Below are positions 42,726 through 50,969 of a stretch of 64,000 nucleotides of DNA, piece after piece (within the stretch, counting starts at the first letter, position 1; each line of letters opens with the position of its first letter). Source of the stretch: Enterobacter sp. SA187 (GTDB lineage: Bacteria; Pseudomonadota; Gammaproteobacteria; Enterobacterales; Enterobacteriaceae); the NCBI RefSeq assembly GCF_001888805.2, contig NZ_CP019113.1:2418001-2482000 (forward strand). The letters are read 5' to 3'. Below the pieces are notes generated by a model. It worked only from the letters and a program-made list of their open reading frames with translations. It had not been told where the DNA came from and searched no databases. The translations under genes and the position numbers were made by a program.

Positions 42726-42745
42726 GTGTGAGTGATTGTGTTGTT
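42726..42745 (-). promoter_or_regulatory. C/A-rich GcvB target in the gltI leader
   Basis: On the minus strand the leader reads AACAACACAATCACTCACAC, 45-64 bases ahead of the gltI ATG. The G/U-rich R1 segment of GcvB pairs with such C/A-rich elements, and gltI is a known GcvB target in Salmonella. Confidence 0.65.
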
Positions 42746-42878
42746 ATATCCTGCTGCTTAAGCGTGCAGTGTTATGCGTGTTTGTTAACATTTAGTCTGG
42801 CTTAATGTAAAGATTTTGCTGCGATATTGTTTATTTTTGCGAGGCGCTCCGCACCGTTTAGAGGCATAAATCGCTGCT

Positions 42879-42917
42879 TGCACCAAATTAGTGCCGCCGC
42901 CGATCCGTGCTGGTGCA
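42879..42917. promoter_or_regulatory. NtrC-like palindromes upstream of gltI
   Basis: TGCACC-AAATT-AGTGCC (42879-42895) resembles the NtrC enhancer TGCACC-N5-GGTGCA at ten of twelve bases, and a second GGTGCA half-site is at 42912-42917. They lie about 200 bases upstream of gltI. I did not find a convincing sigma-54 promoter, so the role is open. Confidence 0.35.
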
Positions 42918-43036
42918 TCAAGGTTGCAGAGCCGCAAAAAATCGCTGTTCCCTGCTAATGGGTAGCAAGAGGTGTGCCAGTTTTGAAGGAGTGCAGGCCC
43001 GGTGCACTGTGTGCGACCGGTCCTGGAGGAGAGGGA

Positions 43037-44575
43037 TTAGTGACGACGCTGGCGCAGACTCATCACCAGCGCGCCGAAACCGGCGAGCGCGGTGAGGATC
43101 CACAGCGGCCAGTTGCCGGTGCGGGCATAAGGCGTAAGGCCACGTGCCGGCGTGACCTCTGCCGTCAGCACCTGACGGGTAAACTGCGGGATCATAGCCT
43201 GAATGTCGCCCTGCGGACCAATCACGGCGGTAATGCCATTGTTGGTGCTGCGCAGCAGCGGACGTGCCAGCTCCAGCGAACGCATACGCGCCATCTGGAA
43301 GTGCTGCCACGGGCCGATAGATTTACCGAACCAGGCATCGTTGGAAATGGTCAGCAGGAAGTCCGTATCCGGACGGAAGTTGTCCCGCACCTGTTCGCCG
43401 AGAATGATTTCATAGCAGATGGCGGGCGTCAGATTAAACCCGTGCGCATGCAGCTGCGGCTGCACGTAAGGCCCGCGGCTGAATGACGACATCGGCAGGT
43501 CAAAGAACGGCGCCAGCGGACGCAGGATCGACTCCAGCGGCACGAACTCGCCAAACGGCACCAGATGGTTTTTGTTGTAGCGATTGGTGGAGTCATAACG
43601 ATACGGACTGTCTTTACCCAGCGTAATGATAGTGTTGTAGGTATCGTAGCGATTCTGCTGATTCAGACGCGCATCCACAATGCCGGTGATAAGCGTTGTG
43701 TCTCTGTCACGCAGCTGCGCGTCCAGCGAGCTTAAAAAGCGCTGCTGGTTGATTTCCAGATCCGGAATGGCGGACTCCGGCCAGATGATCAGTTGCGATT
43801 TGCCCATCTCCCGCTCGCTGTTGCTAAGGTAGATCTCCAGCGTATTCACCAGCTGGTTTTCATCCCATTTCAGCGACTGCGGAATATCGCCCTGCACCAG
43901 CGACACCTGCGTGGCTTTTTCCGGCAGCAACGTATACCACTGAACATAGCGCAGCGGGAAGGGCAGCGCGAACAGCACCACGCCCGCCGCCAGCGGACGC
44001 CAGTTGCGGGTCGCGATAGCCAGCGCCAGCAGGCCGCTGACTATCATCAGAAGGGCGTTGATCGCTTCCACGCCCATCACCGGCGCCAGCCCTTTCAGCG
44101 GGCCGTCGATCTGGCTGTAGCCAAACTGCAACCACGGGAAGCCGGTCAGCACCCAGCCGCGCAGGAATTCCGTCAGCTGCCAGACGACAGGCGCGGCAAT
44201 CGCCACGCGCAGCCAGTTCGTCTTCGGCCACAGGCGGGAGAGGATCCCGGCAAACAGACCGGTATAGAGCGACAGATAGGCGGCCAGCAGTACGACGAGG
44301 AAAATATTGATCGGGCCGGGCATGCCGCCGAACTGCGCGATGCTGACGTAAACCCAGTTGATGCCGGAACCAAACAGCCCCAGCCCCCAGAAATAACCAA
44401 TCCAGGCGGCCTGCAGGGGGCGGCGGTTGAGGGTCAGCCCCTGCAGCCCCATCAGAGACAGCAGCGCGGCAGGCCAGATATCATAAGGAGAAAAAGCCAG
44501 CGTTCCGCTGGCTCCGAGTATCAGCGCCAGCAGCAGGCGATAGCGCTGGCGTTCCATTAATGGGGCAAAAACCAT
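43037..44575 (-). CDS. lnt: Lnt, apolipoprotein N-acyltransferase
   Basis: Inner-membrane enzyme of 512 residues that adds the third acyl chain to lipoproteins. The first 210 residues hold about six to seven transmembrane helices. The periplasmic nitrilase-like domain follows, with catalytic Glu in IIWPESAIPDLE (near 267), Lys in RYNKNHLVPFGEF (near 335) and Cys in AICYEIILG (near 387). A last helix is near 490 (WILTALAGFGALVM). The length equals E. coli Lnt. It is 20 bases after corC. Confidence 0.96.
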   Translation of the reverse strand: MVFAPLMERQRYRLLLALILGASGTLAFSPYDIWPAALLSLMGLQGLTLNRRPLQAAWIGYFWGLGLFGSGINWVYVSIAQFGGMPGPINIFLVVLLAAYLSLYTGLFAGILSRLWPKTNWLRVAIAAPVVWQLTEFLRGWVLTGFPWLQFGYSQIDGPLKGLAPVMGVEAINALLMIVSGLLALAIATRNWRPLAAGVVLFALPFPLRYVQWYTLLPEKATQVSLVQGDIPQSLKWDENQLVNTLEIYLSNSEREMGKSQLIIWPESAIPDLEINQQRFLSSLDAQLRDRDTTLITGIVDARLNQQNRYDTYNTIITLGKDSPYRYDSTNRYNKNHLVPFGEFVPLESILRPLAPFFDLPMSSFSRGPYVQPQLHAHGFNLTPAICYEIILGEQVRDNFRPDTDFLLTISNDAWFGKSIGPWQHFQMARMRSLELARPLLRSTNNGITAVIGPQGDIQAMIPQFTRQVLTAEVTPARGLTPYARTGNWPLWILTALAGFGALVMSLRQRRH

Positions 44576-44595
44576 TTATTCATCCAGTAGTGGTT

Positions 44596-45474
44596 TTATT
44601 CGTCCAGTTTTGGCTGGGGAGAATCATCCGGTATTCTGACGTGAACCTGAATAATACGGCGGCTGTCGGCCATCGCAACTTTAAACTGGTAACCATCAAT
44701 GTCGATGGATTCGCCGCGCGCAGGCAGGTGCCCGAACGCCTGCATTACCAGGCCGCCGATGGTATCCACTTCTTCATCGCTGAAGTTCGTACCGAAGGTT
44801 TCGTTGAAGTCTTCAATGGAGGCCAGCGCGCGCACCGTCCAGGTATGACGGCTGAGCTGGCGGAATTCGATATCCTCTTCTTCATCGTATTCGTCTTCAA
44901 TTTCGCCGACGATCAACTCAAGAATATCTTCAATGGTCACCAGACCTGAAACGCCACCAAATTCATCAATGACGATCGCCATATGGTAACGTTGTGAACG
45001 GAACTCTTTCAGCATGCGGTCAACCCGCTTGCTTTCCGGTACAACCACCACCTGACGTAACACTTTCTCCATGCTAAAGGCTTCGGCATCGCTGCGCATA
45101 AACGGCAGCAGATCTTTGGCCATCAGAATCCCTTCAATGTGATCTCTGTCTTCGCTGATCACCGGAAAACGCGAGTGGGCAGACTCGATGATAACGTCGA
45201 GACATTCATCCAGCGTTTGATTGCGTTTGAGGGTGATCATTTGCGAGCGGGGGATCATGATGTCGCGGACGCGCTGGTCGGCAATATCCATTACCCCTTC
45301 GAGCATGTCACGCGTATCTTCGTCGATAAGATCGTTCTGCCCGGAATCACGGATTAGCGCCAGTAATTCATCGCGGTTTTTAGGTTCACCGTGGAAAAGC
45401 TGGCTCAGTAAGAGGGAAAAAAATCCCTTTTTGCTGTTAAGTGTATCGTTACTGTGGGAATTGTCGTCGCTCAT
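44596..45474 (-). CDS. corC: CorC (YbeX), CBS-domain protein linked to Mg/Co efflux
   Basis: Cytosolic protein of 292 residues. Two CBS domains (about 65-190: MIPRSQMITL, RFPVISEDRDHIEGILMAKD, YHMAIVIDEFGGVSGLVTIED) bind adenine nucleotide, and a C-terminal CorC/HlyC domain (about 205-282) starts near RHTWTVRALASIEDFNE. In E. coli, ybeX has been tied to magnesium/cobalt homeostasis and to ribosome maturation with ybeY and ybeZ. It sits between ybeY (103-base gap with a hairpin) and lnt. The product is sure; the biochemical role is not. Confidence 0.94.
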   Translation of the reverse strand: MSDDNSHSNDTLNSKKGFFSLLLSQLFHGEPKNRDELLALIRDSGQNDLIDEDTRDMLEGVMDIADQRVRDIMIPRSQMITLKRNQTLDECLDVIIESAHSRFPVISEDRDHIEGILMAKDLLPFMRSDAEAFSMEKVLRQVVVVPESKRVDRMLKEFRSQRYHMAIVIDEFGGVSGLVTIEDILELIVGEIEDEYDEEEDIEFRQLSRHTWTVRALASIEDFNETFGTNFSDEEVDTIGGLVMQAFGHLPARGESIDIDGYQFKVAMADSRRIIQVHVRIPDDSPQPKLDE

Positions 45475-45554
45475 GGCGTCGTGTGGGATCTCATGTTAAT
45501 CAAAATGTCGCACGTCACGCGTAAACTCAGCGCCAGACGGCATGAAAAGCAGCC

Positions 45555-45572
45555 GCGCCGGTAAACCGGCGC
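45555..45572 (-). terminator. Hairpin between ybeY and corC
   Basis: GCGCCGG (45555-45561) pairs with CCGGCGC (45566-45572) around TAAA, six bases past the ybeY stop. The following minus-strand bases (GGCTGCTTTTC) make it a weak terminator or processing site inside the ybeZYX-lnt unit. Confidence 0.45.
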
Positions 45573-45577
45573 ACAGA

Positions 45578-46045
45578 CTACTCCTTCTCGGCAATGTACG
45601 GATCCTCATAGCCCAGAGCAAGCATTATCTCTGTTTCGATGCCTTCCATTTCTTCTGCTTCGTCATCTTCAATATGATCATATCCCAGCAGGTGCAAACT
45701 GCCGTGAATAACCATGTGCGCCCAGTGCGCGTCCAGCGGTTTCCCCTGTTCGCGGGCTTCCTGTTCCACCACCTGACGGCAGATAATCAAATCCCCCAGC
45801 AGCGGCATTTCAATCCCCGGCGGCGCTTCAAACGGGAACGACAGCACGTTGGTGGATTTATCTTTACCGCGGTAGGTCAGATTCAGTTCATGACTTTCGG
45901 CGTCGTCCACCACGCGGATGGTAACTTCTGATTCTTCCTGAAACTGCGGGATCACCGCATTCAGCCAGTCCTGGAACTGGGCTTCAGTCGGCAGGCCTGC
46001 GGTATCCTCGCAGGCCAGTTGTAAATCGAGTATCACAGAACTCAT
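45578..46045 (-). CDS. ybeY: YbeY, metal-dependent rRNA-processing endoribonuclease
   Basis: Protein of 155 residues, needed for 16S rRNA 3' maturation and late 70S quality control. The zinc-binding H-x3-H-x5-H motif is HGSLHLLGYDH (about 114-124). Acidic KDKSTNVLSFPFE lies ahead. It overlaps ybeZ by four bases (ATGA), so the PhoH-like ATPase and YbeY are produced together. The length equals E. coli YbeY. Confidence 0.96.
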   Translation of the reverse strand: MSSVILDLQLACEDTAGLPTEAQFQDWLNAVIPQFQEESEVTIRVVDDAESHELNLTYRGKDKSTNVLSFPFEAPPGIEMPLLGDLIICRQVVEQEAREQGKPLDAHWAHMVIHGSLHLLGYDHIEDDEAEEMEGIETEIMLALGYEDPYIAEKE

Positions 46046-47088
46046 TTTTGCTCCTGCTGCTGGGCTTCGCGTTTGCGCTCGGCGGCCAGTTCAGCTTTAC
46101 GTTTTTGGTCGGCCTCTTCCCAGGCCTCGTAAGCGTTAACGATACGGGCAACCACCGGGTGGCGCACCACGTCTTCGCTGTGGAAGAAGTTAAAGCTGAT
46201 CTCATCCACCTCGGCCAGCACCTCAATAGCGTGGCGCAGACCGGATTTCAGGTTACGCGGCAGGTCAATCTGCGTCACGTCACCGGTGATCACCGCTTTC
46301 GAGTTAAAGCCGATACGCGTCAGGAACATTTTCATCTGTTCGATGGTGGTGTTCTGACTCTCATCCAGGATGATGAACGCATCGTTTAACGTACGGCCAC
46401 GCATATACGCCAGCGGTGCCACTTCGATTACGTTGCGCTCCATCAGCTTTTCAACTTTCTCAAAGCCGAGCATCTCGAACAACGCGTCATACAGTGGGCG
46501 CAGATAAGGATCCACTTTCTGGCTTAAATCACCAGGCAGGAAGCCGAGTTTTTCACCGGCTTCCACCGCCGGGCGGGTCAGCAGAATGCGGCGCACGTCC
46601 TGACGCTCTAAGGCGTCGACGGCGGCAGCCACGGCGAGATAGGTCTTACCGGTACCGGCAGGCCCTACGCCAAAGGTGATGTCGTGATCGAGAATGTTGG
46701 CCACGTACTGCGCCTGATTCGGCGTACGGGGTTTGATCACCCCGCGCTTGGTTTTGATGTGGATCGCCTTGCCGTATTCCGGCACGCTTTCCGCACTCTG
46801 TTCCAGCACGCGGGCTTCTTTGATCGCCAGATGGATCTGTTCAGGCTCGATCTCCTGCGTCTGACCGCGCATCGGGGCGGTATCGACGTACAGGCTACGC
46901 AGAATATCGGCAGCCGCGTTCACGCTGATCGGGCGACCGGTCAGTTTGAAGTGGTTATCTCGGCGGTTGATTTCGATACCCAGACGGCGCTCAAGCTGTT
47001 TCACGTTGTCATCAAACGGGCCGCACAGGCTTAACAGACGTTCATTATCGGCGGGTTCAAGGCTGATTTCGCGGGTTTCTGTATTCAA
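46042..47088 (-). CDS. ybeZ: YbeZ, PhoH-like ATPase
   Basis: PhoH-family cytoplasmic P-loop ATPase of 348 residues that interacts with YbeY in ribosome maturation. An N-terminal KH-like region (about 20-70) precedes Walker A GVGPAGTGKTYLAVAAA (about 139-155); Walker B is AFIILDESQN, and TRIGFNSKAVITGDVTQIDLP follows. The C-terminal tail is charged (AELAAERKREAQQQEQK). It overlaps ybeY by four bases and lies 164 bases after miaB, beyond a terminator. Confidence 0.95.
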   Translation of the reverse strand: MNTETREISLEPADNERLLSLCGPFDDNVKQLERRLGIEINRRDNHFKLTGRPISVNAAADILRSLYVDTAPMRGQTQEIEPEQIHLAIKEARVLEQSAESVPEYGKAIHIKTKRGVIKPRTPNQAQYVANILDHDITFGVGPAGTGKTYLAVAAAVDALERQDVRRILLTRPAVEAGEKLGFLPGDLSQKVDPYLRPLYDALFEMLGFEKVEKLMERNVIEVAPLAYMRGRTLNDAFIILDESQNTTIEQMKMFLTRIGFNSKAVITGDVTQIDLPRNLKSGLRHAIEVLAEVDEISFNFFHSEDVVRHPVVARIVNAYEAWEEADQKRKAELAAERKREAQQQEQK

Positions 47089-47214
47089 ATTAATCCTCTT
47101 ATACCTTTAAGCCTGCCAGCAAAAGGCTGACGGGCGTGATGTCATCATTACCGAAAGTATTTACGGCATGGGGAAAAGGCGCAAGCATGGTATTGGATAT
47201 GGGGGCTGGAGGGG

Positions 47215-47245
47215 GCAAAACAAGGCCTGCCAGCGACGGCAGGCC
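47215..47245 (-). terminator. Intrinsic terminator of miaB
   Basis: GGCCTGCC (47224-47231) pairs with GGCAGGCC (47238-47245), followed on the minus strand by TTGTTTTG. It starts eight bases past the miaB stop. Confidence 0.8.
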
Positions 47246-47252
47246 GCAATGA

Positions 47253-48677
47253 TTATGGCTGGAAAAGACCGACGCCAAGCTCATTTTCTTTACGGGTGCG
47301 GGCGATCACCGACTCCGGCGTTTCGCTGATGCGCAGGCCCATCTCATCTTCCGTGCGTACCACTACGCCGCGCAGGGAGTTGGTCAGAACATCCGTGATT
47401 TCCACGTCGACGAATTTGCCGATCATCTCCGGCGTGCCCTCGAAGTTCACCACGCGGTTATTTTCAGTACGGCCGGAAAGCTCCATCACGCTCTTACGGG
47501 AGGTGCCTTCCACCAGAATACGCTGGGTGGTGCCCAGCATACGGCGGCTCCAGGCCATTGCCTGCTGGGTGATGCGCTCCTGCAAAATGTACAGCCGCTG
47601 CTTTTTGTCCTCTTCCGGCACATCGTCCACCATATCGGCGGCAGGCGTACCCGGACGGGCGGAAAAGATAAAGCTGTAGCTCATATCGAAGTTTACATCG
47701 GCAATCAGCTTCATCGTCTGCTCGAAATCCTGGGTGGTTTCACCAGGGAAGCCGACGATAAAGTCAGAGCTTATCTGAATGTCCGGACGCGCCGCGCGCA
47801 GCTTACGGATAATCGCCTTGTACTCCAGCGCCGTATGGGTACGGCCCATCAGGTTAAGCACGCGATCGGAACCGCTTTGTACCGGCAGGTGCAGGAAGCT
47901 CACCAGCTCCGGCGTATCGCGGTAGACTTCAATAATGTCATCGGTAAATTCGATGGGATGGCTGGTGGTAAAACGCACGCGGTCAATACCGTCGATGGCG
48001 GCCACCAGGCGCAGCAGCTCGGCAAAGGAGCCGGTGGTACCGTCATAGTTTTCACCGCGCCAGGCGTTGACGTTCTGCCCCAGCAGGTTCACTTCACGCA
48101 CGCCCTGGGCGGCCAGCTGGGCGATTTCAAACAGAATATCATCGCACGGACGGCTGACTTCTTCGCCACGGGTATAAGGCACCACGCAGTAGGTGCAGTA
48201 TTTATTGCAGCCTTCCATGATGGAGACAAAGGCGGTCGGGCCATCGGCGCGGGGTTCCGGCAGACGGTCGAATTTTTCAATTTCCGGGAAGCTGATGTCC
48301 ACCACCGGGCTGCGATTGCCGCGCACGGAATTGATCATCTCCGGCAGGCGGTGCAGGGTCTGTGGCCCGAAAACGATGTCGACATAGTGGGCGCGCTGAC
48401 GAATAAGATCGCCTTCCTGGGACGCCACACAGCCGCCGACGCCAATGATCAGGTCAGGATTTTTCTCTTTTAATAATTTCCAGCGACCTAACTGATGGAA
48501 GACTTTTTCCTGCGCCTTTTCGCGAATCGAACAGGTGTTAAGCAGCAGCACATCGGCTTCTTCCGCCACCTCGGTGAGTTGATACCCGTGGGTGGCATCC
48601 AGCAGATCGGCCATCTTTGATGAATCGTATTCGTTCATCTGACAGCCCCAGGTTTTAATATGGAGTTTTTTTGTCAT
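47253..48677 (-). CDS. miaB: MiaB, tRNA-2-methylthio-N6-isopentenyladenosine synthase
   Basis: Methylthiotransferase of 474 residues that adds the methylthio group to i6A37 of tRNAs reading UNN codons. The N-terminal MTTase domain has the auxiliary-cluster cysteines (TWGCQMN, LNTCSIREKA, GVGGCVAS). The radical-SAM domain has C157/C161/C164 in GCNKYCTYCVVPYTRG. The C-terminal TRAM domain runs from about 378 (RILVEGTSRKS). The length equals E. coli MiaB. It is divergent from ubiF with 140 bases between. Confidence 0.97.
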   Translation of the reverse strand: MTKKLHIKTWGCQMNEYDSSKMADLLDATHGYQLTEVAEEADVLLLNTCSIREKAQEKVFHQLGRWKLLKEKNPDLIIGVGGCVASQEGDLIRQRAHYVDIVFGPQTLHRLPEMINSVRGNRSPVVDISFPEIEKFDRLPEPRADGPTAFVSIMEGCNKYCTYCVVPYTRGEEVSRPCDDILFEIAQLAAQGVREVNLLGQNVNAWRGENYDGTTGSFAELLRLVAAIDGIDRVRFTTSHPIEFTDDIIEVYRDTPELVSFLHLPVQSGSDRVLNLMGRTHTALEYKAIIRKLRAARPDIQISSDFIVGFPGETTQDFEQTMKLIADVNFDMSYSFIFSARPGTPAADMVDDVPEEDKKQRLYILQERITQQAMAWSRRMLGTTQRILVEGTSRKSVMELSGRTENNRVVNFEGTPEMIGKFVDVEITDVLTNSLRGVVVRTEDEMGLRISETPESVIARTRKENELGVGLFQP

Positions 48678-48817
48678 CGACTTGCTCTGTTAATCGCCAG
48701 GAATGCAGGCCGCGTATTGTAATGCTTTGACCCGGCGCTGACCATAGTTCATGTCCCGCCCCACGAAAATGAAAAATCCGGTAAACTTAAGGGAATTAAA
48801 AATAAGGAAAAAAGACC

Positions 48818-49993
48818 ATGATGAATCAACCAACGGAAGTGGCCGTGGTCGGCGGCGGGATGGTCGGCAGCGCGCTGGCGCTGGGGCTGGCGCAGCACGG
48901 TTTTCAGGTAACGGTGATCGAGCAGACGACGCCGCCCGTCTTTGATAGCGCGGCCGCGCCGGATGTGCGCATATCGGCCATCAGCGCCGCCTCTGTCTCT
49001 CTGCTGCGCAGTCTTGGCGTCTGGGATTCGATCGAGAATATGCGTTGTCATCCATACCGGCAGCTGGAAACCTGGGAGTGGGAAAGCGCGCACGTCCTGT
49101 TTGACGCCGCTGAACTCAAGCTGCCGCTGCTGGGTTACATGGTGGAAAACAACGTATTGCAACGCGCACTGTGGGAAGCGCTGGAGCGCCAGCCGAATAT
49201 CACCCTGCGCGCGCCCGCCTGTCTGCGCGCCATGCACCGCGAGGCCGATCATCATGCGCTGGAATTTGTCGATGGCGATACCCTGCGCGCCAGGCTGGTG
49301 ATTGGCGCTGACGGGGCGAATTCACAGGTACGCCAGTGGGCTGGCATCGGTATCCACGCCTGGCAGTACGAACAATCCTGCATGTTGATCACCGTGCAGT
49401 GCGAAAATCCGCCGGGCGACGCCACCTGGCAGCAGTTCACCCCTGACGGGCCACATGCTTTTCTGCCGCTGTTTGATAACTGGGCCTCGCTGGTCTGGTA
49501 CGACCGCCCGGCACGCATCCGCCAGCTGAAGTCGCTCAATATGATGCAGCTGCAGCGGGAGATTGAAAAAACCTTCCCGGCACGGCTGGGGAAAGTCATA
49601 CCGGTGCAGGCGGGCGCTTTCCCGCTGACCCGCCGTCATGCGCGGCACTATGTGCAGCCGGGGCTGGCGCTGGTGGGCGATGCGGCGCATACCATTCATC
49701 CGCTGGCGGGGCAGGGCGTCAACCTGGGCTACCGCGATGTGGATGCGCTGCTGGACGTGCTGGCAGAGGCGCGCAGCGTCGGCGAGCCCTGGGCCAGCCA
49801 CAGCGTTCTGCAACGCTACCAGCGCCGTCGCATGGCGGATAACTTCATTATGCAGAGCGGCATGGATCTGTTCTATGCCGGATTCAGCAATAATCTGGGG
49901 CCGCTACGGGTGGTGCGAAACCTGGGCCTGATGGCGGCGCAGCGCGCAGGCGTGCTGAAAACGAAGGCGCTGAAATATGCGTTAGGCTTGTAA
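48818..49993 (+). CDS. ubiF: UbiF, 3-demethoxyubiquinol 3-hydroxylase
   Basis: FAD-dependent monooxygenase of 391 residues that hydroxylates C-6 of the benzoquinone ring in ubiquinone synthesis. The dinucleotide-binding VAVVGGGMVGSALALGLA is at 8-25, the FAD motif VIGADGANSQVR near 165, and the GD motif LALVGDAAHTIHPLAGQGVN near 285. The length equals E. coli UbiF. It faces the tRNA operon, from which it is separated by a shared terminator. Confidence 0.96.
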   Translation: MMNQPTEVAVVGGGMVGSALALGLAQHGFQVTVIEQTTPPVFDSAAAPDVRISAISAASVSLLRSLGVWDSIENMRCHPYRQLETWEWESAHVLFDAAELKLPLLGYMVENNVLQRALWEALERQPNITLRAPACLRAMHREADHHALEFVDGDTLRARLVIGADGANSQVRQWAGIGIHAWQYEQSCMLITVQCENPPGDATWQQFTPDGPHAFLPLFDNWASLVWYDRPARIRQLKSLNMMQLQREIEKTFPARLGKVIPVQAGAFPLTRRHARHYVQPGLALVGDAAHTIHPLAGQGVNLGYRDVDALLDVLAEARSVGEPWASHSVLQRYQRRRMADNFIMQSGMDLFYAGFSNNLGPLRVVRNLGLMAAQRAGVLKTKALKYALGL

Positions 49994-50042
49994 GTTTCAG
50001 CCCGGCGACAGGACGTTGCCGGGGACGTTTATGAAAGGACAA

Positions 50043-50081
50043 AAACAAAAAAGCCCGCCGAAGCGAGCTTTTTTGTTTTTT
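50043..50081. terminator. Bidirectional terminator between ubiF and the tRNA operon
   Basis: AAAAAAGC-C-CGC and GCG-A-GCTTTTTT pair around CGAA (about 50048-50074), with A runs on one side and T runs on the other. It can end both the ubiF message and the tRNA transcript. Confidence 0.82.
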
Positions 50082-50082
50082 A

Positions 50083-50157
50083 TGGCTGGGGTACGAGGAT
50101 TCGAACCTCGGAATGCTGGTATCAGAAACCAGAGCCTTACCGCTTGGCGATACCCCA
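50083..50157 (-). tRNA. glnX: tRNA-Gln(CTG), glnX position
   Basis: The 75-base cloverleaf with encoded CCA runs from TGGGGTATCGCC to CCCCAGCCA. The anticodon CTG is at 50123-50125. The anticodon stem is CTGGT/ACCAG, fully paired but different from glnV. It is last in the operon. Confidence 0.97.
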
Positions 50158-50176
50158 ACAGGGTGTTGCTATAAAT

Positions 50177-50251
50177 TGGCTGGGGTACGAGGATTCGAAC
50201 CTCGGAATGGTGGAATCAGAATCCACTGCCTTACCGCTTGGCGATACCCCA
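50177..50251 (-). tRNA. glnV: tRNA-Gln(CTG), glnV position
   Basis: The 75-base cloverleaf ends in CCA, with anticodon CTG at 50217-50219. The anticodon stem is GTGGA/TCCAC, fully paired. Acceptor, D and T arms are identical to those of glnX. Confidence 0.97.
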
Positions 50252-50297
50252 ACAATTTTTTACTGCTAAAGCCTCTTTAAAAGACGCTTCCAGAATA

Positions 50298-50374
50298 TGG
50301 TGGCTACTACGGGAATCGAACCTGTGACCCCAGCATTATGAGTGCTGTGCTCTAACCAGCTGAGCTAAGTAGCC
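50298..50374 (-). tRNA. metU: tRNA-Met(CAT), elongator, metU position
   Basis: The 77-base cloverleaf runs from GGCTACTTAGCTC to TAGCCACCA, with anticodon CAT at 50338-50340. It differs from metT at the seventh acceptor pair, the D loop, one anticodon-stem pair and the T loop; the stem changes preserve pairing. Confidence 0.97.
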
Positions 50375-50402
50375 AAATTTTACTGCTTTACCAGCCATCG
50401 AC

Positions 50403-50477
50403 TGGCTGGGGTACCTGGATTCGAACCAGGGAATGCCGGTATCAAAAACCGGTGCCTTACCGCTTGGCGATACCCCA
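50403..50477 (-). tRNA. glnW: tRNA-Gln(TTG), glnW position
   Basis: The 75-base cloverleaf ends in CCA, with anticodon TTG at 50443-50445 and anticodon stem CCGGT/ACCGG. The sequence is identical to the next upstream gene, glnU. Confidence 0.97.
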
Positions 50478-50514
50478 ACGACTGACGTGTTAATACACAG
50501 GAGTCGAAGAAAAG

Positions 50515-50589
50515 TGGCTGGGGTACCTGGATTCGAACCAGGGAATGCCGGTATCAAAAACCGGTGCCTTACCGCTTGGCGATACCCCA
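50515..50589 (-). tRNA. glnU: tRNA-Gln(TTG), glnU position
   Basis: The 75-base cloverleaf ends in CCA, with anticodon TTG at 50555-50557. It is identical over its full length to glnW. Confidence 0.97.
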
Positions 50590-50611
50590 TCCGTGCAACG
50601 CTTACTGGGAA

Positions 50612-50696
50612 TGGTGCGGGAGGCGAGACTTGAACTCGCACACCTTGCGGCGCCAGAACCTAAATCTGGTGCGTCTACCAATTTCGCCACTCCCGC
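50612..50696 (-). tRNA. leuW: tRNA-Leu(TAG)
   Basis: The 85-base class II tRNA has a long variable arm (GCGCCGCAAGGTGT region) and an encoded CCA. The anticodon TAG is at 50660-50662 in the stem CCAGA/TCTGG. It reads CUA and related CUN codons. Confidence 0.97.
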
Positions 50697-50705
50697 AAAA
50701 AAAGA

Positions 50706-50782
50706 TGGTGGCTACGACGGGATTCGAACCTGTGACCCCATCATTATGAGTGATGTGCTCTAACCAACTGAGCTACGTAGCC
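50706..50782 (-). tRNA. metT: tRNA-Met(CAT), elongator, metT position
   Basis: The 77-base cloverleaf runs from GGCTACGTAGCTC to CGTAGCCACCA, with anticodon CAT at 50746-50748. It matches the E. coli metT/metU sequence and is first in the seven-gene operon. Confidence 0.97.
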
Positions 50783-50821
50783 ATCTTTTTTTCGCGTTAC
50801 CTTATCGGCGTTGCGGGGCGC

Positions 50822-50850
50822 ATTATGCGTATTGGGTCGATGATGGTCAA
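50822..50850 (-). promoter_or_regulatory. Promoter of the metT-glnX tRNA operon
   Basis: On the minus strand, -35 TTGACC (50850-50845) and -10 CATAAT (50827-50822) are 17 bases apart. A GC-rich discriminator GCGCCCC follows, typical of stringently controlled stable-RNA promoters, 40 bases ahead of metT. Confidence 0.8.
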
Positions 50851-50921
50851 CACCTTTTTCATCGAAAATTGCCGGATTGTGACTGTTTGGTTGGGTTGTG
50901 AACAGCCTGGCGCATTATTCA

Positions 50922-50954
50922 GCAACCAAAGCAAACAGGCCCCGCAGGGCCTGT
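50922..50954 (-). terminator. Intrinsic terminator of asnB
   Basis: ACAGGCCC (50935-50942) pairs with GGGCCTGT (50947-50954), followed on the minus strand by TTGCTTTGGTTG. It starts 15 bases past the asnB stop. Confidence 0.75.
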
Positions 50955-50969
50955 AATAATAACACGGAC

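Larger units (their letters stand above)
42682..43036. other. Intergenic region gltI-lnt
   Basis: These 355 bases contain no gene that I can support. They hold the gltI leader and promoter (right to left on the minus strand) and the lnt 3' end. A weak hairpin AGTGCA/TGCACT (42990-43008) may end the lnt transcript. Two GGTGCA-type palindromes lie near 42879-42917, and the leader has the C/A-rich tract at 42726-42745. Confidence 0.7.

Noticed and set aside
50083..50589. Repeated 75-base units that look like a direct-repeat or CRISPR array
   Set aside because: Each unit folds as a tRNA-Gln cloverleaf with CCA end and different anticodons; they are tRNA genes.
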